Below are positions 23,593 to 32,305 of a stretch of 57,250 nt of DNA, in pieces. The position numbers were made by a program, and so were the translations under genes. The DNA lies in assembly GCA_017387685.1 (NCBI GenBank), contig JAFOEU010000039.1:1-57250 (forward strand), given 5' to 3'. The notes under the pieces were generated by a model, which was given only the letters and a program-made list of their open reading frames with translations, did not search any database and was not told where the DNA came from. Each line of letters begins with the position of its first letter. Position 1 is the stretch's first letter. This DNA is from Clostridia bacterium (lineage in GTDB: Bacteria; Bacillota; Clostridia; Oscillospirales; CAG-272).

Positions 23593-24465
23593 TCACCAAG
23601 ATATTGTAATTATAAATTCTATTTTGTCGGGGTGGTTGTGGCAATCTAAAATGTCGATCAGTATATAAACTCGTGTGGGTTTATCTACATTTAACTCTAC
23701 TAAAGGGACTTCAATAGTAAAATTGTGTCGATTATATCCAAAAAAATCGGAATCAGTATATTTTCCAGATATCGCAATTGACTGGTAATAATTATCTGTC
23801 AAAGAAGCGATTCCACTAATCTTTCCGCTGTTATTAGGATCGTACCACTTCCCGTATAGTTCCATGGTAGAACCGTAATTATAGTAAAAATCACTGCAAT
23901 CTATATATAATGTATCAACCTGTCTATAAACAGTACATGCACCCATCCAACAACCGATATCAAGATCTGTTATAACATTGGAGGCTTCCACACGCGAGGG
24001 TCCATACGAAAGGTAAACGGTAATCTTTGAATTCGGTTCAACAACGGAGCCTATTTCAGGCTCGGTTCTTGTCACATTACCTACAATTATTGTGTCACTG
24101 TACTCGTACGTGATTGTAGGGATAAGCTGATTAGAAGTGAGCACCTTTTTGGCAGTTTCTTCATCAACATTAGCAACATCGGGCACTCTTAATTGAGGAC
24201 CTTTTGAGATATAAATCGTTACAACAGAGTCCTTTTCTACAGAAGAGCCGACTGCAGGTTCGGTTTTAATGGTGTAGCCTTTAGCAACATCATCACTATA
24301 TTCGTAGACAACAGCGGGAATTAATCTGTTTGAGGATAATAGATTTTTGGCTGCCATTTCGTCAACATTAGTTATTTCGGGTATTTTGGCAGAGCCGCAA
24401 GAGACGAGACAGAGGCATACTAAAACGATGCATAGCAGAAAGAGTGATAACTTTTTATTGAACAT
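23593..24465 (-). CDS. PASTA-domain lipoprotein
   Basis: A 290-residue lipoprotein: signal peptide, lipobox LVSC (Cys about residue 23), two PASTA domains (about 27-90 and 91-160, each with A-K-x-L-x-S-N-x-LIP, EP-x-GS-x-V and V-x-I/V-Y-x-S) and a C-terminal beta-rich domain of about 120 residues with several cysteines that I do not recognise. PASTA domains bind peptidoglycan or mediate wall protein contacts. The gene is clearly more AT-rich than its neighbours, hinting at transfer. GAGGAC precedes the start. Single gene with own promoter and terminator. Confidence 0.83.
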   Translation of the reverse strand: MFNKKLSLFLLCIVLVCLCLVSCGSAKIPEITNVDEMAAKNLLSSNRLIPAVVYEYSDDVAKGYTIKTEPAVGSSVEKDSVVTIYISKGPQLRVPDVANVDEETAKKVLTSNQLIPTITYEYSDTIIVGNVTRTEPEIGSVVEPNSKITVYLSYGPSRVEASNVITDLDIGCWMGACTVYRQVDTLYIDCSDFYYNYGSTMELYGKWYDPNNSGKISGIASLTDNYYQSIAISGKYTDSDFFGYNRHNFTIEVPLVELNVDKPTRVYILIDILDCHNHPDKIEFIITISW

Positions 24466-24500
24466 TGTGAAGTCCTCAATAATCGTATTGTAGTTAGTTT

Positions 24501-24529
24501 ATTATACTACTTTTGTCGATTTTTGTCAA
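24501..24529 (-). promoter_or_regulatory. Promoter of the PASTA lipoprotein gene
   Basis: Perfect TTGACA (24524-24529), 17-base spacer, TATAAT (24501-24506) on the minus strand. Confidence 0.88.
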
Positions 24530-24630
24530 TAGTATAGCCAATTATGCTAATATAGAAAGCAAAATTCAGCGCAGAAACTATATTTGAGTATTTAGTTTAT
24601 CCAACTTTTAGAGAAACAAGATACTACCTA

Positions 24631-24659
24631 TTGCAAATTCCTCAATTTTATGATATAAT
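24631..24659 (+). promoter_or_regulatory. Promoter of the GH20 gene
   Basis: TTGCAA (24631-24636), 17-base spacer, TATAAT (24654-24659). GGAGG precedes the ATG at 24692. Confidence 0.75.
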
Positions 24660-24691
24660 GGTCTCAACAAAAAACTCCGACGGAGGCAAAA

Positions 24692-26305
24692 ATGAAAAAG
24701 AAGAATTATGAAACACTCGGCGTGATGCTCGATATGTCGCGCAACGCCGTTATGAGCGTTGAGTCGCTCAAAACTTATTTTGGCTATCTCAAAAAGATGG
24801 GCTACAACTGCGTTATGCTCTACACCGAGGACACCTACGAGGTTGACGGTGAGCCCTATCTCGGCTATATGCGCGGAAGATATTCGAAGGCAGAGCTCAT
24901 CGAGCTTGACGAGTACGCCGCAAATATGGGCATCGAGCTGATCCCCTGCATCCAGACCCTTGCCCACCTTCAGGGCTTCGTTCCGTGGCGTCAGGTTCCG
25001 ATCGATAACGAGGATGCAATGCTCGTTGACGATCCCCGTACCTACGAATTCATCGAGAACGCGATCAAGACCTGCCGCGAGTGCTTCAAGAGCAGCCGCC
25101 TCCATATCGGTATGGACGAGGCTTGGACTCTCGGACGCGGTAAGTTTATGGATCTTCACGGCTACGAGCATCCCACCTCGATCATCAAGCGCCACCTCGC
25201 GGCAGTTTGCGAGATCGTCCGCAAGTATGATTTCGAGCCTATGATGTGGTCGGATATGTTCTTCCGCTCGATCAACCCCGGCAACGCTTACTACACTCCC
25301 AAGCGCGAGATGCCGAAGGAGGTCATCGAGGCGGTTCCCGAGGACGTTATCCCCGTTTACTGGGACTACTACCGCGATAATGAGGAAGCATACGACAATA
25401 TGCTCTACAATCATGAGCAGCTTTCGAACAAGACCTGGTTCGCGGGAGGCGCGTGGACCTGGAGAGGCTTCCTTCCTATGAACGGATTCTCGATTTTGTC
25501 TATGCACTACGCTATCGACGCTTGCCGCAAGCACAAGGTAAAGAACATTTTCGTTACTATGTGGGGCGACGACGGACACGAGTGCTCCCGTTACGCAATT
25601 ATGCCCACCCTCTATAACCTCGCCGAGTACGTTCGAGGCAACAACGATGAGGAAAAGATCCGCCGCGGCTTCCGCCGTATCTTCGGCGCGGATTACGATG
25701 CTTTTATGTCGCTTGATAAGCTCAACGGTCTTGTAAAGAAGGCAAGCAGAAACGATGCGACCGCAAAGCTCGCACTCTTCAACGACTATTTCAACGGCTT
25801 CAACGATATCAGACTCCTTCCGAATCAGAATGAGTACATCGAGGCGGTTGCCGAGGAATGGCACGGCTACGCGAGAAAGTACCGCCGCTGGGCGTATATG
25901 TTCGACAGCGCGGCAAAGCTTGCCGATGCGCTTGCGATCAAGTACGATCTCGGAATCCGCACCCGCGCCGCATACCTTGCGGGCGACAAGGATACCCTCC
26001 GCGAGCTTGCAAAGAAGGATTACGTAAAGGTCTATAAGCTGATCGAAAAGTTCGCGCTTGCATTTGAGAAGCAGTGGAATATTGAGAATAAGCCCACAGG
26101 CTTTGACGTTCAGGATATCCGTCTCGGCGGTCTGCTCCGCCGTACCGACTCCTGCCGCCGCCGTCTGCTTGACTACACAAGCGGCAAGATCGACGAGATC
26201 CCCGAGCTTGCATTCGAGCTCCTCGAGGGCGTTGTTCCCTCCGGCTCCAACTGCAACTACGGAACTATGGTAACTCCCAACAGACTTTCACATAAGATCG
26301 TTTAA
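24692..26305 (+). CDS. GH20-family beta-N-acetylhexosaminidase
   Basis: A 537-residue cytoplasmic protein with a GH20-type TIM barrel. The catalytic motif is HIGMDE (138-143), where Asp142 would orient the substrate N-acetyl group and Glu143 act as acid/base. Supporting strands are YNCVMLYTEDTYEV, ELIPCIQTLAHLQ, MMWSDMFFR, PVYWDYY and TMWGDDG. No signal peptide is seen and the usual N-terminal GH20b domain is missing, so it probably releases GlcNAc or GalNAc from small imported oligosaccharides. It converges with the six-gene operon at 26348-33718 and may complement it. Confidence 0.85.
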   Translation: MKKKNYETLGVMLDMSRNAVMSVESLKTYFGYLKKMGYNCVMLYTEDTYEVDGEPYLGYMRGRYSKAELIELDEYAANMGIELIPCIQTLAHLQGFVPWRQVPIDNEDAMLVDDPRTYEFIENAIKTCRECFKSSRLHIGMDEAWTLGRGKFMDLHGYEHPTSIIKRHLAAVCEIVRKYDFEPMMWSDMFFRSINPGNAYYTPKREMPKEVIEAVPEDVIPVYWDYYRDNEEAYDNMLYNHEQLSNKTWFAGGAWTWRGFLPMNGFSILSMHYAIDACRKHKVKNIFVTMWGDDGHECSRYAIMPTLYNLAEYVRGNNDEEKIRRGFRRIFGADYDAFMSLDKLNGLVKKASRNDATAKLALFNDYFNGFNDIRLLPNQNEYIEAVAEEWHGYARKYRRWAYMFDSAAKLADALAIKYDLGIRTRAAYLAGDKDTLRELAKKDYVKVYKLIEKFALAFEKQWNIENKPTGFDVQDIRLGGLLRRTDSCRRRLLDYTSGKIDEIPELAFELLEGVVPSGSNCNYGTMVTPNRLSHKIV

Positions 26306-26310
26306 TAATA

Positions 26311-26345
26311 AAAAACTGCTCATTCCGCGGAATGAGCAGTTTTTT
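26311..26345. terminator. Bidirectional terminator
   Basis: A perfect palindromic stem AACTGCTCATTCC / GGAATGAGCAGTT with A and T tracts, between the GH20 gene (+) and the operon end (-). Confidence 0.9.
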
Positions 26346-26347
26346 CG

Positions 26348-27193
26348 TTAGAATTCGAGTTCAAAAATCTCACCTATATGGTTGCCGTAGATGCATCTGC
26401 CCTGATAAAAGTCAATCAGCTCCGCTTCGTCGGTGCATCCGGCTTCGAAGAAGTCGAAGAAGCGAGTCTGCTGTTTTTCTTTGGTATCGATGATTCGGAG
26501 CGCGGGGTGGACCTTTTCGCCGAAGCCCTCGACCGAGTAAATCTTACCATCGCGGCAGACCGCGCCTTGAACGTAATTGTGATAGGGAGTGTCGAAATAT
26601 TCCTTGATCATATCTGATGTGAGGGTGACCTCGCGAACGCCCGAGTCACCGATCTCGCCGTCGGAGAGGGTGGGAAGATCAAAGGAAAAATATCTCGTCT
26701 GCCCCTCGCCGTCGCGCATAACGAAGGCGTAGAGGAGAGAATTTTGAGTGTCAACGACAAAGTTGCCGTAAGGGCGTTTGTCCTCGACTGCGCCCGATGA
26801 TCTCCAAAGGTTGCGGTCGTCGGTGAATCCTATCTTGATAAGCTGAACGAGCTGGGTCGAAAAAGTGTTGCCCTCGCGTACGAGGCGGTAAACGCAGCAG
26901 ATACCGACGCGCTTATCCTCGGTTTTGGCGTAATTGTTGTAGACATTGCTGTAAAGCAAGGGGAATTCATCGCCCTCGGCGAAAAATTCGTTGCCGAAGG
27001 TGACGGAATTGCTGTGCGGTACGATAAGATCGATTTTGTCAAGCTTGAATTCCGCGATCGGGGTCATATTTCCTTCGATCTTTGTCAGGTCATAGACCGT
27101 GCACCCGCCCTTTGAGGAAAAGCGGAATAAATAATTTTTATAAATCGCACCGTCCTGCCCTCCGACGATGGTTGAAAGTTTTTTGATCTGCAT
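26348..27193 (-). CDS. Hypothetical beta-propeller-like protein
   Basis: A 281-residue soluble protein rich in short beta strands, with repeated pattern of hydrophobic strands ending in Y/F (AIYKNYLFRFSSKG, NSLLYAFVMRDGEGQT, DGKIYSVEGFG). This fits a small beta-propeller, but no family motif is recognised. It lacks a signal peptide. It is the last gene of the six-gene operon, 13 bases after the PhnP-like gene, with AGGAG before the start at 27193. A role in binding or sensing a carbohydrate-related ligand is only inferred from context. Confidence 0.65.
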   Translation of the reverse strand: MQIKKLSTIVGGQDGAIYKNYLFRFSSKGGCTVYDLTKIEGNMTPIAEFKLDKIDLIVPHSNSVTFGNEFFAEGDEFPLLYSNVYNNYAKTEDKRVGICCVYRLVREGNTFSTQLVQLIKIGFTDDRNLWRSSGAVEDKRPYGNFVVDTQNSLLYAFVMRDGEGQTRYFSFDLPTLSDGEIGDSGVREVTLTSDMIKEYFDTPYHNYVQGAVCRDGKIYSVEGFGEKVHPALRIIDTKEKQQTRFFDFFEAGCTDEAELIDFYQGRCIYGNHIGEIFELEF

Positions 27194-27206
27194 TTTTATT
27201 CTCCTA

Positions 27207-28052
27207 TTAGATTTCAATCTCCATCCCGTCGTATGCAACAATCATTCCGTACTCCGCCGCTTCTGCGGTGAGCTCGTCGTGCGTGCGGTCGACGAGGTGG
27301 CCGATGTGGCTGAGGGCGAATTTTGTGTTTTCATCGGCGTTTCCGTTTGCGCGGAGCATATCCGCCGTTTCGATGCACCAATCGAGGTCCATATGTGACT
27401 TTGTGATCTGCGCGCCTCGGCGGAGGGTGCAGTCCATTGATACAAAATCGAAGACAATTCCCGAATCCTTGATCCACTCGATTGCGTCGGAATGGAAAAG
27501 TCCCGTATCGTGCGCCCAGAGGATGCTTTTTCCGTCCTTTTCGATGACGAACATCATCGGCTCAAGCGCGGCAACGTGGCGCGCGCGTAGTGGTGTGACC
27601 TTATAGTCAAGGATGTTGACGGATTTATAGTATTCAAGAGTGTGGACCTCGGCGAGCGTCCAAGCCTTCGGGTCGCGCGTGCCTGCGGCGAATTCAGCCT
27701 TGTGCTTTTCAACAATCGCGCGGACTCCTCTGCCCGATGCCTCGCTGAGATAGAAATTCACGGGCTCTTCCATACCGCGAACGCGGCTGAAAAGGTCGCT
27801 TGTGAAAAAGTGATCGTGGTGGCTGTGCGTTACGAGTACGTGCTTCACCCGTCGCATATCGAGTCCCGCAAAGGCGCAATGGTGGAAGGTGTCAACCGAA
27901 AGGTCGATGGCAAGCTGTCCGTCAAGCAGAGCCATAGAGCGGGTTCTTATCTCCTTGCCGCCGACTTCGCGCGCGTGGCGGCAGATGCGGCAATCGCAAA
28001 ATACCTCGGGAAGTCCGTATCCTGCGCCCGTGCCGTAATATTTAAGCTTCAT
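27207..28052 (-). CDS. PhnP-like metallo-beta-lactamase-fold hydrolase (paralogue)
   Basis: A 281-residue enzyme that aligns almost without gaps to the 16036-16848 protein over its N-terminal part: same MKLKY start, Cys19-x-Cys21-x2-Cys24, GGKEIRTRS and metal motif HSHHDH (76-81), then WAHDTG, SHMDLD and a late LSHIGH. The family includes PhnP cyclic phosphodiesterases. The start at 28052 follows AAGGAG. It is fifth in the operon, 10 bases after the other MBL-fold gene. Two different MBL-fold enzymes in one operon suggest successive hydrolytic steps on one compound; that is inference. Confidence 0.85.
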   Translation of the reverse strand: MKLKYYGTGAGYGLPEVFCDCRICRHAREVGGKEIRTRSMALLDGQLAIDLSVDTFHHCAFAGLDMRRVKHVLVTHSHHDHFFTSDLFSRVRGMEEPVNFYLSEASGRGVRAIVEKHKAEFAAGTRDPKAWTLAEVHTLEYYKSVNILDYKVTPLRARHVAALEPMMFVIEKDGKSILWAHDTGLFHSDAIEWIKDSGIVFDFVSMDCTLRRGAQITKSHMDLDWCIETADMLRANGNADENTKFALSHIGHLVDRTHDELTAEAAEYGMIVAYDGMEIEI

Positions 28053-28062
28053 ATTTTTCTCC

Positions 28063-28833
28063 TTAAAGCTCAACGATATCGAGATCGTTTGCGATTGAGG
28101 CGTTCGGGAAGATGGCTTTTGCCCTTTCAGCTGCTGCCGCGGGGTCGGAAAGTATCTCTCTGCCGTGGTGGTTGAAGATTAGGCGTTTGATATTTCTCGA
28201 CTTTACGAATTCGCAAACGTCGGCAACCTTGTGGTGACCCGTTTCCATAATCAGCAGGTCGCATCCGTCCGCAATCAGCGGGTCGAGCTCGTGCGGATAG
28301 TGAACGTCACCCGAAAATACGATGCGACGGCCCTCTGATTCGATGAGGTATGAGTAGGAATGCCAATCGCCCGTGTCTGCTTCACGGAGGTGATCGTTGT
28401 GGATGGCGCTGACTCGGATATTTTCGTCCTCAAAAAGAAGTCCGTCAGTGATCTTGTGATCGACCATGCCGACTCCGCTTCCCTTTCGATGGGCGTTGGC
28501 AATCAGCTTGACTGCGGCGAGCTTATCGAGGTCGGGGACGAAAATATCGTATGAATGAGAGTTAATATGCTCGGTCTTTTTGACCCGCGCGACCTTGTTT
28601 ATGGTGAAAATGAGGTTGGCAAGCCCGCCGATGTGATCAATGTGCATATGCGAGATGAAGACTGCGCGGACACGCTGAACGTCGATGCCCGAGGTATATG
28701 CCGCGTGCGAGCAGTTTTCGCCCGCATCAAACCAATAATATATACCGTTTATTTCAAAAACGAGCGAGCAATGATGACGCCCCGCCTCGGGCTCGGTGCC
28801 CGAGCAGGTGCCGATGAAATTTATTTTGATCAT
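28063..28833 (-). CDS. RNase Z/arylsulfatase-like metallo-beta-lactamase-fold hydrolase
   Basis: A 256-residue protein with HMHIDH (62-67), an N-terminal strand NFIGTCSGTEPEAGRHHCS as in RNase Z-like and AtsA-like hydrolases, and later SGDVHYP, METGHH and FNHHGRE metal residues. It lacks the long exosite arm of tRNase Z, so a small-molecule phosphodiester, sulfate ester or lactone is more likely than tRNA. Start at 28833 lies only 5 bases after the stop of the TIM-barrel gene, suggesting coupling. Confidence 0.8.
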   Translation of the reverse strand: MIKINFIGTCSGTEPEAGRHHCSLVFEINGIYYWFDAGENCSHAAYTSGIDVQRVRAVFISHMHIDHIGGLANLIFTINKVARVKKTEHINSHSYDIFVPDLDKLAAVKLIANAHRKGSGVGMVDHKITDGLLFEDENIRVSAIHNDHLREADTGDWHSYSYLIESEGRRIVFSGDVHYPHELDPLIADGCDLLIMETGHHKVADVCEFVKSRNIKRLIFNHHGREILSDPAAAAERAKAIFPNASIANDLDIVEL

Positions 28834-28838
28834 TTTCT

Positions 28839-30911
28839 TTACTTTTTCGCGAAATATTCCGCAACCTGACGGCAGTTGAGGATTTTTTCGATGATCTGTC
28901 CTTTTGAAAAATAATAGTGGTTTGACGCCTCGTATCCGATGGCGGCATTTTTGTTCATTTGCTCAAGCATAAGTTGCGCGGTCTTTTCTTCGGATTCTGC
29001 AAGTTCTTTTGCATCTGCCCATCTGCCCTCGTCGCGGGCGCGGATGAAGCGGATCTGATCGTAGGAGGATTTGAAAATACAGTATGCCGCGCGAGCCATA
29101 ATAGCGACCTCGCTGTCGTCATCGTCATTTATCAGCGCAAGTCCCTTTTCCCAACCCTCGCATAGCTTGCGGAATTGGTCTTCAAAGATATCGACGGGAT
29201 AGATCGAACGCCACCGCTTGAGATCGTCGTAAGCAAAGCAGGTCATAGTTGCATTGTAGCCCGAGGGCGTCGGGAAGAGAGGATTCGACGGTCCTGCGTT
29301 CTGCGGACCTCTGTAGAGGGTGCTTATATGGAACGGAAATTCGCGGAAGGCATCGGAGAAGATCTTTTCAGCTTCGTAAACAGGCGCATCCGATTCGGAT
29401 CTTTCATAGAAATACTTTGCCGCCGCCCCGATATTGTTGCAAGGATAGCCGCCGAGCGTCCAGCTCAGCATAAGATGCTCGACTCCCTCATCAAGTAAGC
29501 CGCGGATGTGATCGTCGATCAGCGGAGAAACGGGGATGGCGGGTACGGTTGAAGCCTCCCAAGTGGTGCTGATCTGCACCTTTGCGCCGACCTCAAGTCC
29601 GCATTCCTTTGCCACGGACCATTCGCTTTTAGCCTTGTCGCCGGGACCGATGATGCTCATTGAGTAGTCAACTACGTTACCGCGTACTCCTCCGATCTCG
29701 AAGGGAACGTCAAGCTCGCTCTGCGCGAGCAGAATGACGTCCTTGCGAAGACGGCGGATGATCTCCTCGCTGAAGCCTCTCCAAGCCCAACCCCAAGCGA
29801 AGACCTTGATATCGCCGGAGACGCTGTGCGCGGCGTCGGCAACTGTATTGATGAGCTCGGAGATGACCTCGGGTGCGCTCCGCTTACTGCATCGCGGGCA
29901 GGTGCATTCGACGTTTATATCGCCCGAATGAGAATAGCAATTCGTCAGGTTCTCCGAGCGCGTTATCATAAAGAATCCTCCGATGAGGGGTACCTCGCGG
30001 CATATTTTTTCGATAGAATCGCGGATATAATTCCGCACCTTTTCGGTTGACGTGCAGAGCGCCGCGCCCTCGGGTCGTTCGTGCCCCTTGATGTCGGGGT
30101 GCTTTTCGAAGAATGAGGGCGGCATATAGCGCGGCTCGTTTATGTAAAGATAGAGCTTGATGCCGTATTTTGCGAGTCTTTCGGTCATTTTTCGCATACG
30201 CGCAAGACGGTCGGCGCATCCCGCTGAAATTGACGGTTCAAAGGGGAATTCGACGAGTCCCGAAAGCATTCCCTGCGTCCAGATGCCGTTGACACCGAGA
30301 GCGCGGTAAGCCTCGAGCTGTTCGTCGGGCAGATATACCTCGCTCGGCACGTCAAAGGCGTGCTGATAAAGACCCGAAAAGGCATAGATCATTCTCGTTT
30401 TGAAAATCTCCTTGCCTTCGCGGCTGATGTTGGGTACGCTGTATTCGAATTCAAATGCACGCTTGCCCGAAACGTCGACGGTCTGCATAACGGATTTGAT
30501 CTTTTCCGTTTGCGCGCGCTCACCGTCGGTCAGCTCACGCCAACGGACGGGTTCGCAGATCGGTTTGCTTTGCAGCTTTATGTCGAGAAAATCTTCCTCC
30601 TTAAGAATAAGCGCAAGCTCTCCCTCGGTCATTCCGAGCAGCTCGAGGAGTTGGGAGTAGGGCAGAATATGCCACATCTGACGGATTATCGTGATATATC
30701 CGCGCTCAAGCCATATATTGCCGGGGGCGTAATTCGGCAATCCCATTTCCTCCGCCGCGCGGATGACGTTTTCCTCGATCGTACCGAGAATTTTTGCGAT
30801 TCTTTCTGCGGGAACGTATTCCCAAGCTCTGAAAATGAACGCTTGGTGACGGGTTGGAAAATGCGGCGTTGGGAGCGCGTTTTGTCCGAGTGCCGGTAAG
30901 GTAAAAATCAT
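28839..30911 (-). CDS. Uncharacterised GH20-like TIM-barrel protein with helical N-terminal repeat
   Basis: A 690-residue soluble protein. Residues about 15-110 hold two related helical units (ERIAKILGTIEENVIRAAEEMGL and SQLLELLGMTEGELALILKEEDF) that resemble helix-turn-helix segments. From about 190 on there is a TIM-barrel-like part: GVNGIWTQGMLS, YGIKLYLYINEPRYMP, LIGGFFMITRSENLT, a CTCPRC pair, FAWGWAW, HLMLSWTLGGYP. The strand order and motifs recall GH20 and related barrels, but no HxGxDE is seen, so activity is uncertain. GGTGG lies 7 bases before the ATG; a TTG six codons upstream is less likely. It sits 14 bases after the C69 peptidase stop. Confidence 0.62.
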   Translation of the reverse strand: MIFTLPALGQNALPTPHFPTRHQAFIFRAWEYVPAERIAKILGTIEENVIRAAEEMGLPNYAPGNIWLERGYITIIRQMWHILPYSQLLELLGMTEGELALILKEEDFLDIKLQSKPICEPVRWRELTDGERAQTEKIKSVMQTVDVSGKRAFEFEYSVPNISREGKEIFKTRMIYAFSGLYQHAFDVPSEVYLPDEQLEAYRALGVNGIWTQGMLSGLVEFPFEPSISAGCADRLARMRKMTERLAKYGIKLYLYINEPRYMPPSFFEKHPDIKGHERPEGAALCTSTEKVRNYIRDSIEKICREVPLIGGFFMITRSENLTNCYSHSGDINVECTCPRCSKRSAPEVISELINTVADAAHSVSGDIKVFAWGWAWRGFSEEIIRRLRKDVILLAQSELDVPFEIGGVRGNVVDYSMSIIGPGDKAKSEWSVAKECGLEVGAKVQISTTWEASTVPAIPVSPLIDDHIRGLLDEGVEHLMLSWTLGGYPCNNIGAAAKYFYERSESDAPVYEAEKIFSDAFREFPFHISTLYRGPQNAGPSNPLFPTPSGYNATMTCFAYDDLKRWRSIYPVDIFEDQFRKLCEGWEKGLALINDDDDSEVAIMARAAYCIFKSSYDQIRFIRARDEGRWADAKELAESEEKTAQLMLEQMNKNAAIGYEASNHYYFSKGQIIEKILNCRQVAEYFAKK

Positions 30912-30925
30912 AGCGAAACCACCTT

Positions 30926-32293
30926 TCAAAGGAGTTCTATCCCCGAATATTCAATATATTTTTCGATCGTTTCCTTTTGTCTGCCGTAGAGTCCGCCGTC
31001 TTCAACGATTATCTCTGCGATTCGGTCGGATTCGCGTTCGGCAAGCTCATAAAGAAGTCGCGTGCAGGATTCGGTTGCGGTCTTGAGCGTATCCATCGCG
31101 TCCTCGTAATCGCCGAATTCGATAAATCTTTTGGCGAGATGTTCACTTGTGCACGCAAGCTGTTCCATTACCCCTCCCAAGGAGGCGAGCGAGAGCCGTA
31201 CTTCCTCGCCGAATCGTTCCTCATCGACCGAGACGAGAAGAGCGAGGCGTTTTAACTGCCACCAGAGCGAATTTTTATCGAATTTGCGGTCTGCCGTCTG
31301 CATTTTTTCGGGCAGATCGTTCATATAGACGGGGATATAAGCCGAAAGACAGGCTTGCGCGGGGGCATAGCGGGCGATGATGCCGAGGTCTTCGTCGTAA
31401 CGCGCGAGAAGGGAGGCAGAGGTCTCGCTTGCGCCCCACTCGCCTGCGTGCATACAGAGAGAGGCGAATGTTGCATTGGTTGCACCAAATCGAGGCGAGA
31501 TCAGCTCGTCATCGTGGTGATCACGCAGAATCGCGGCGAGGGTTGAGAAATCGTGCAGCTCTTTTTTTGCAAGGAGCTTGTTTGAACGGCGGTATCTTTG
31601 TGTGCCGCCCGAAAGATTCGAAACGTGACCGGTATACGCCTTGGCAAAGTCGAATGCTTCATCGGGCGCGAGCCAACGCTTTTCTCGCGCGATCGCCTCA
31701 AGATTTTCGGATGCCTTATCAAAATTCTTGCCGATCGAGTAGCAGTTTGAAACGCCTTGCGTATCCTTGACCTCACGCGCGACCCACTCGCGCCCCGCGG
31801 TTTCAAGTATCCAACATTCGTCTTTATCGGCGAGGATGAAGGAGTTTTCGTAATATCTTGTTTTCAGCTTGCTTGCGCCGGCTTTTTGTCCATATTGCTT
31901 CAGAAGTGTGGTGATGACCTCGATTGCCTCGCGTGCGGTTGCGGCGCGTTCAAGACCGAGGCGGAGCAAGTCCATTCCGAGAAGTCCTTCTTCGGTCTCC
32001 GACTCCATACGCGACCACTCGGCTTCATTGCCGATCATAAGCCCCTTTTCGTTGTAGCCCATCTCGAAGCCCCATATCCAATAGGGGCGCGAGCCGACGA
32101 CGGTGTATGTTTTTCTTACCTGCGGAATGTCGAGGTAGGTGGTGCGAAGAATTGCGCCTTCGGGGTACTCCTTTGCCTCGTAAAAGCAGAGAGGCTGCGG
32201 CTCGCCCGTGGGACGGTCGCTGTTTTTTGCGAGGATATTCTGCCCGTAGACGGAGCGGGATTTATTTATTACTAAAGTGTCACAGGATTGCAT
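30926..32293 (-). CDS. C69 family dipeptidase (secernin-like)
   Basis: A 455-residue N-terminal nucleophile hydrolase. MQSCDT places the presumed nucleophile Cys4 to be exposed after removal of the first residues; AKNSDRP, GFEMGYNEKGLMIGNEA and ADKDECWILETAG are typical of secernin/PepD C69 enzymes. These cleave dipeptides or related amides. No signal peptide. It is second in the operon, 12 bases after the propeller-like gene. Its presence among glycosidase-like and MBL-fold enzymes suggests a substrate having both sugar and peptide or amide bonds, such as a glycopeptide; this is inference. Confidence 0.85.
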   Translation of the reverse strand: MQSCDTLVINKSRSVYGQNILAKNSDRPTGEPQPLCFYEAKEYPEGAILRTTYLDIPQVRKTYTVVGSRPYWIWGFEMGYNEKGLMIGNEAEWSRMESETEEGLLGMDLLRLGLERAATAREAIEVITTLLKQYGQKAGASKLKTRYYENSFILADKDECWILETAGREWVAREVKDTQGVSNCYSIGKNFDKASENLEAIAREKRWLAPDEAFDFAKAYTGHVSNLSGGTQRYRRSNKLLAKKELHDFSTLAAILRDHHDDELISPRFGATNATFASLCMHAGEWGASETSASLLARYDEDLGIIARYAPAQACLSAYIPVYMNDLPEKMQTADRKFDKNSLWWQLKRLALLVSVDEERFGEEVRLSLASLGGVMEQLACTSEHLAKRFIEFGDYEDAMDTLKTATESCTRLLYELAERESDRIAEIIVEDGGLYGRQKETIEKYIEYSGIELL

Positions 32294-32305
32294 ATTGATT
32301 CTCCT

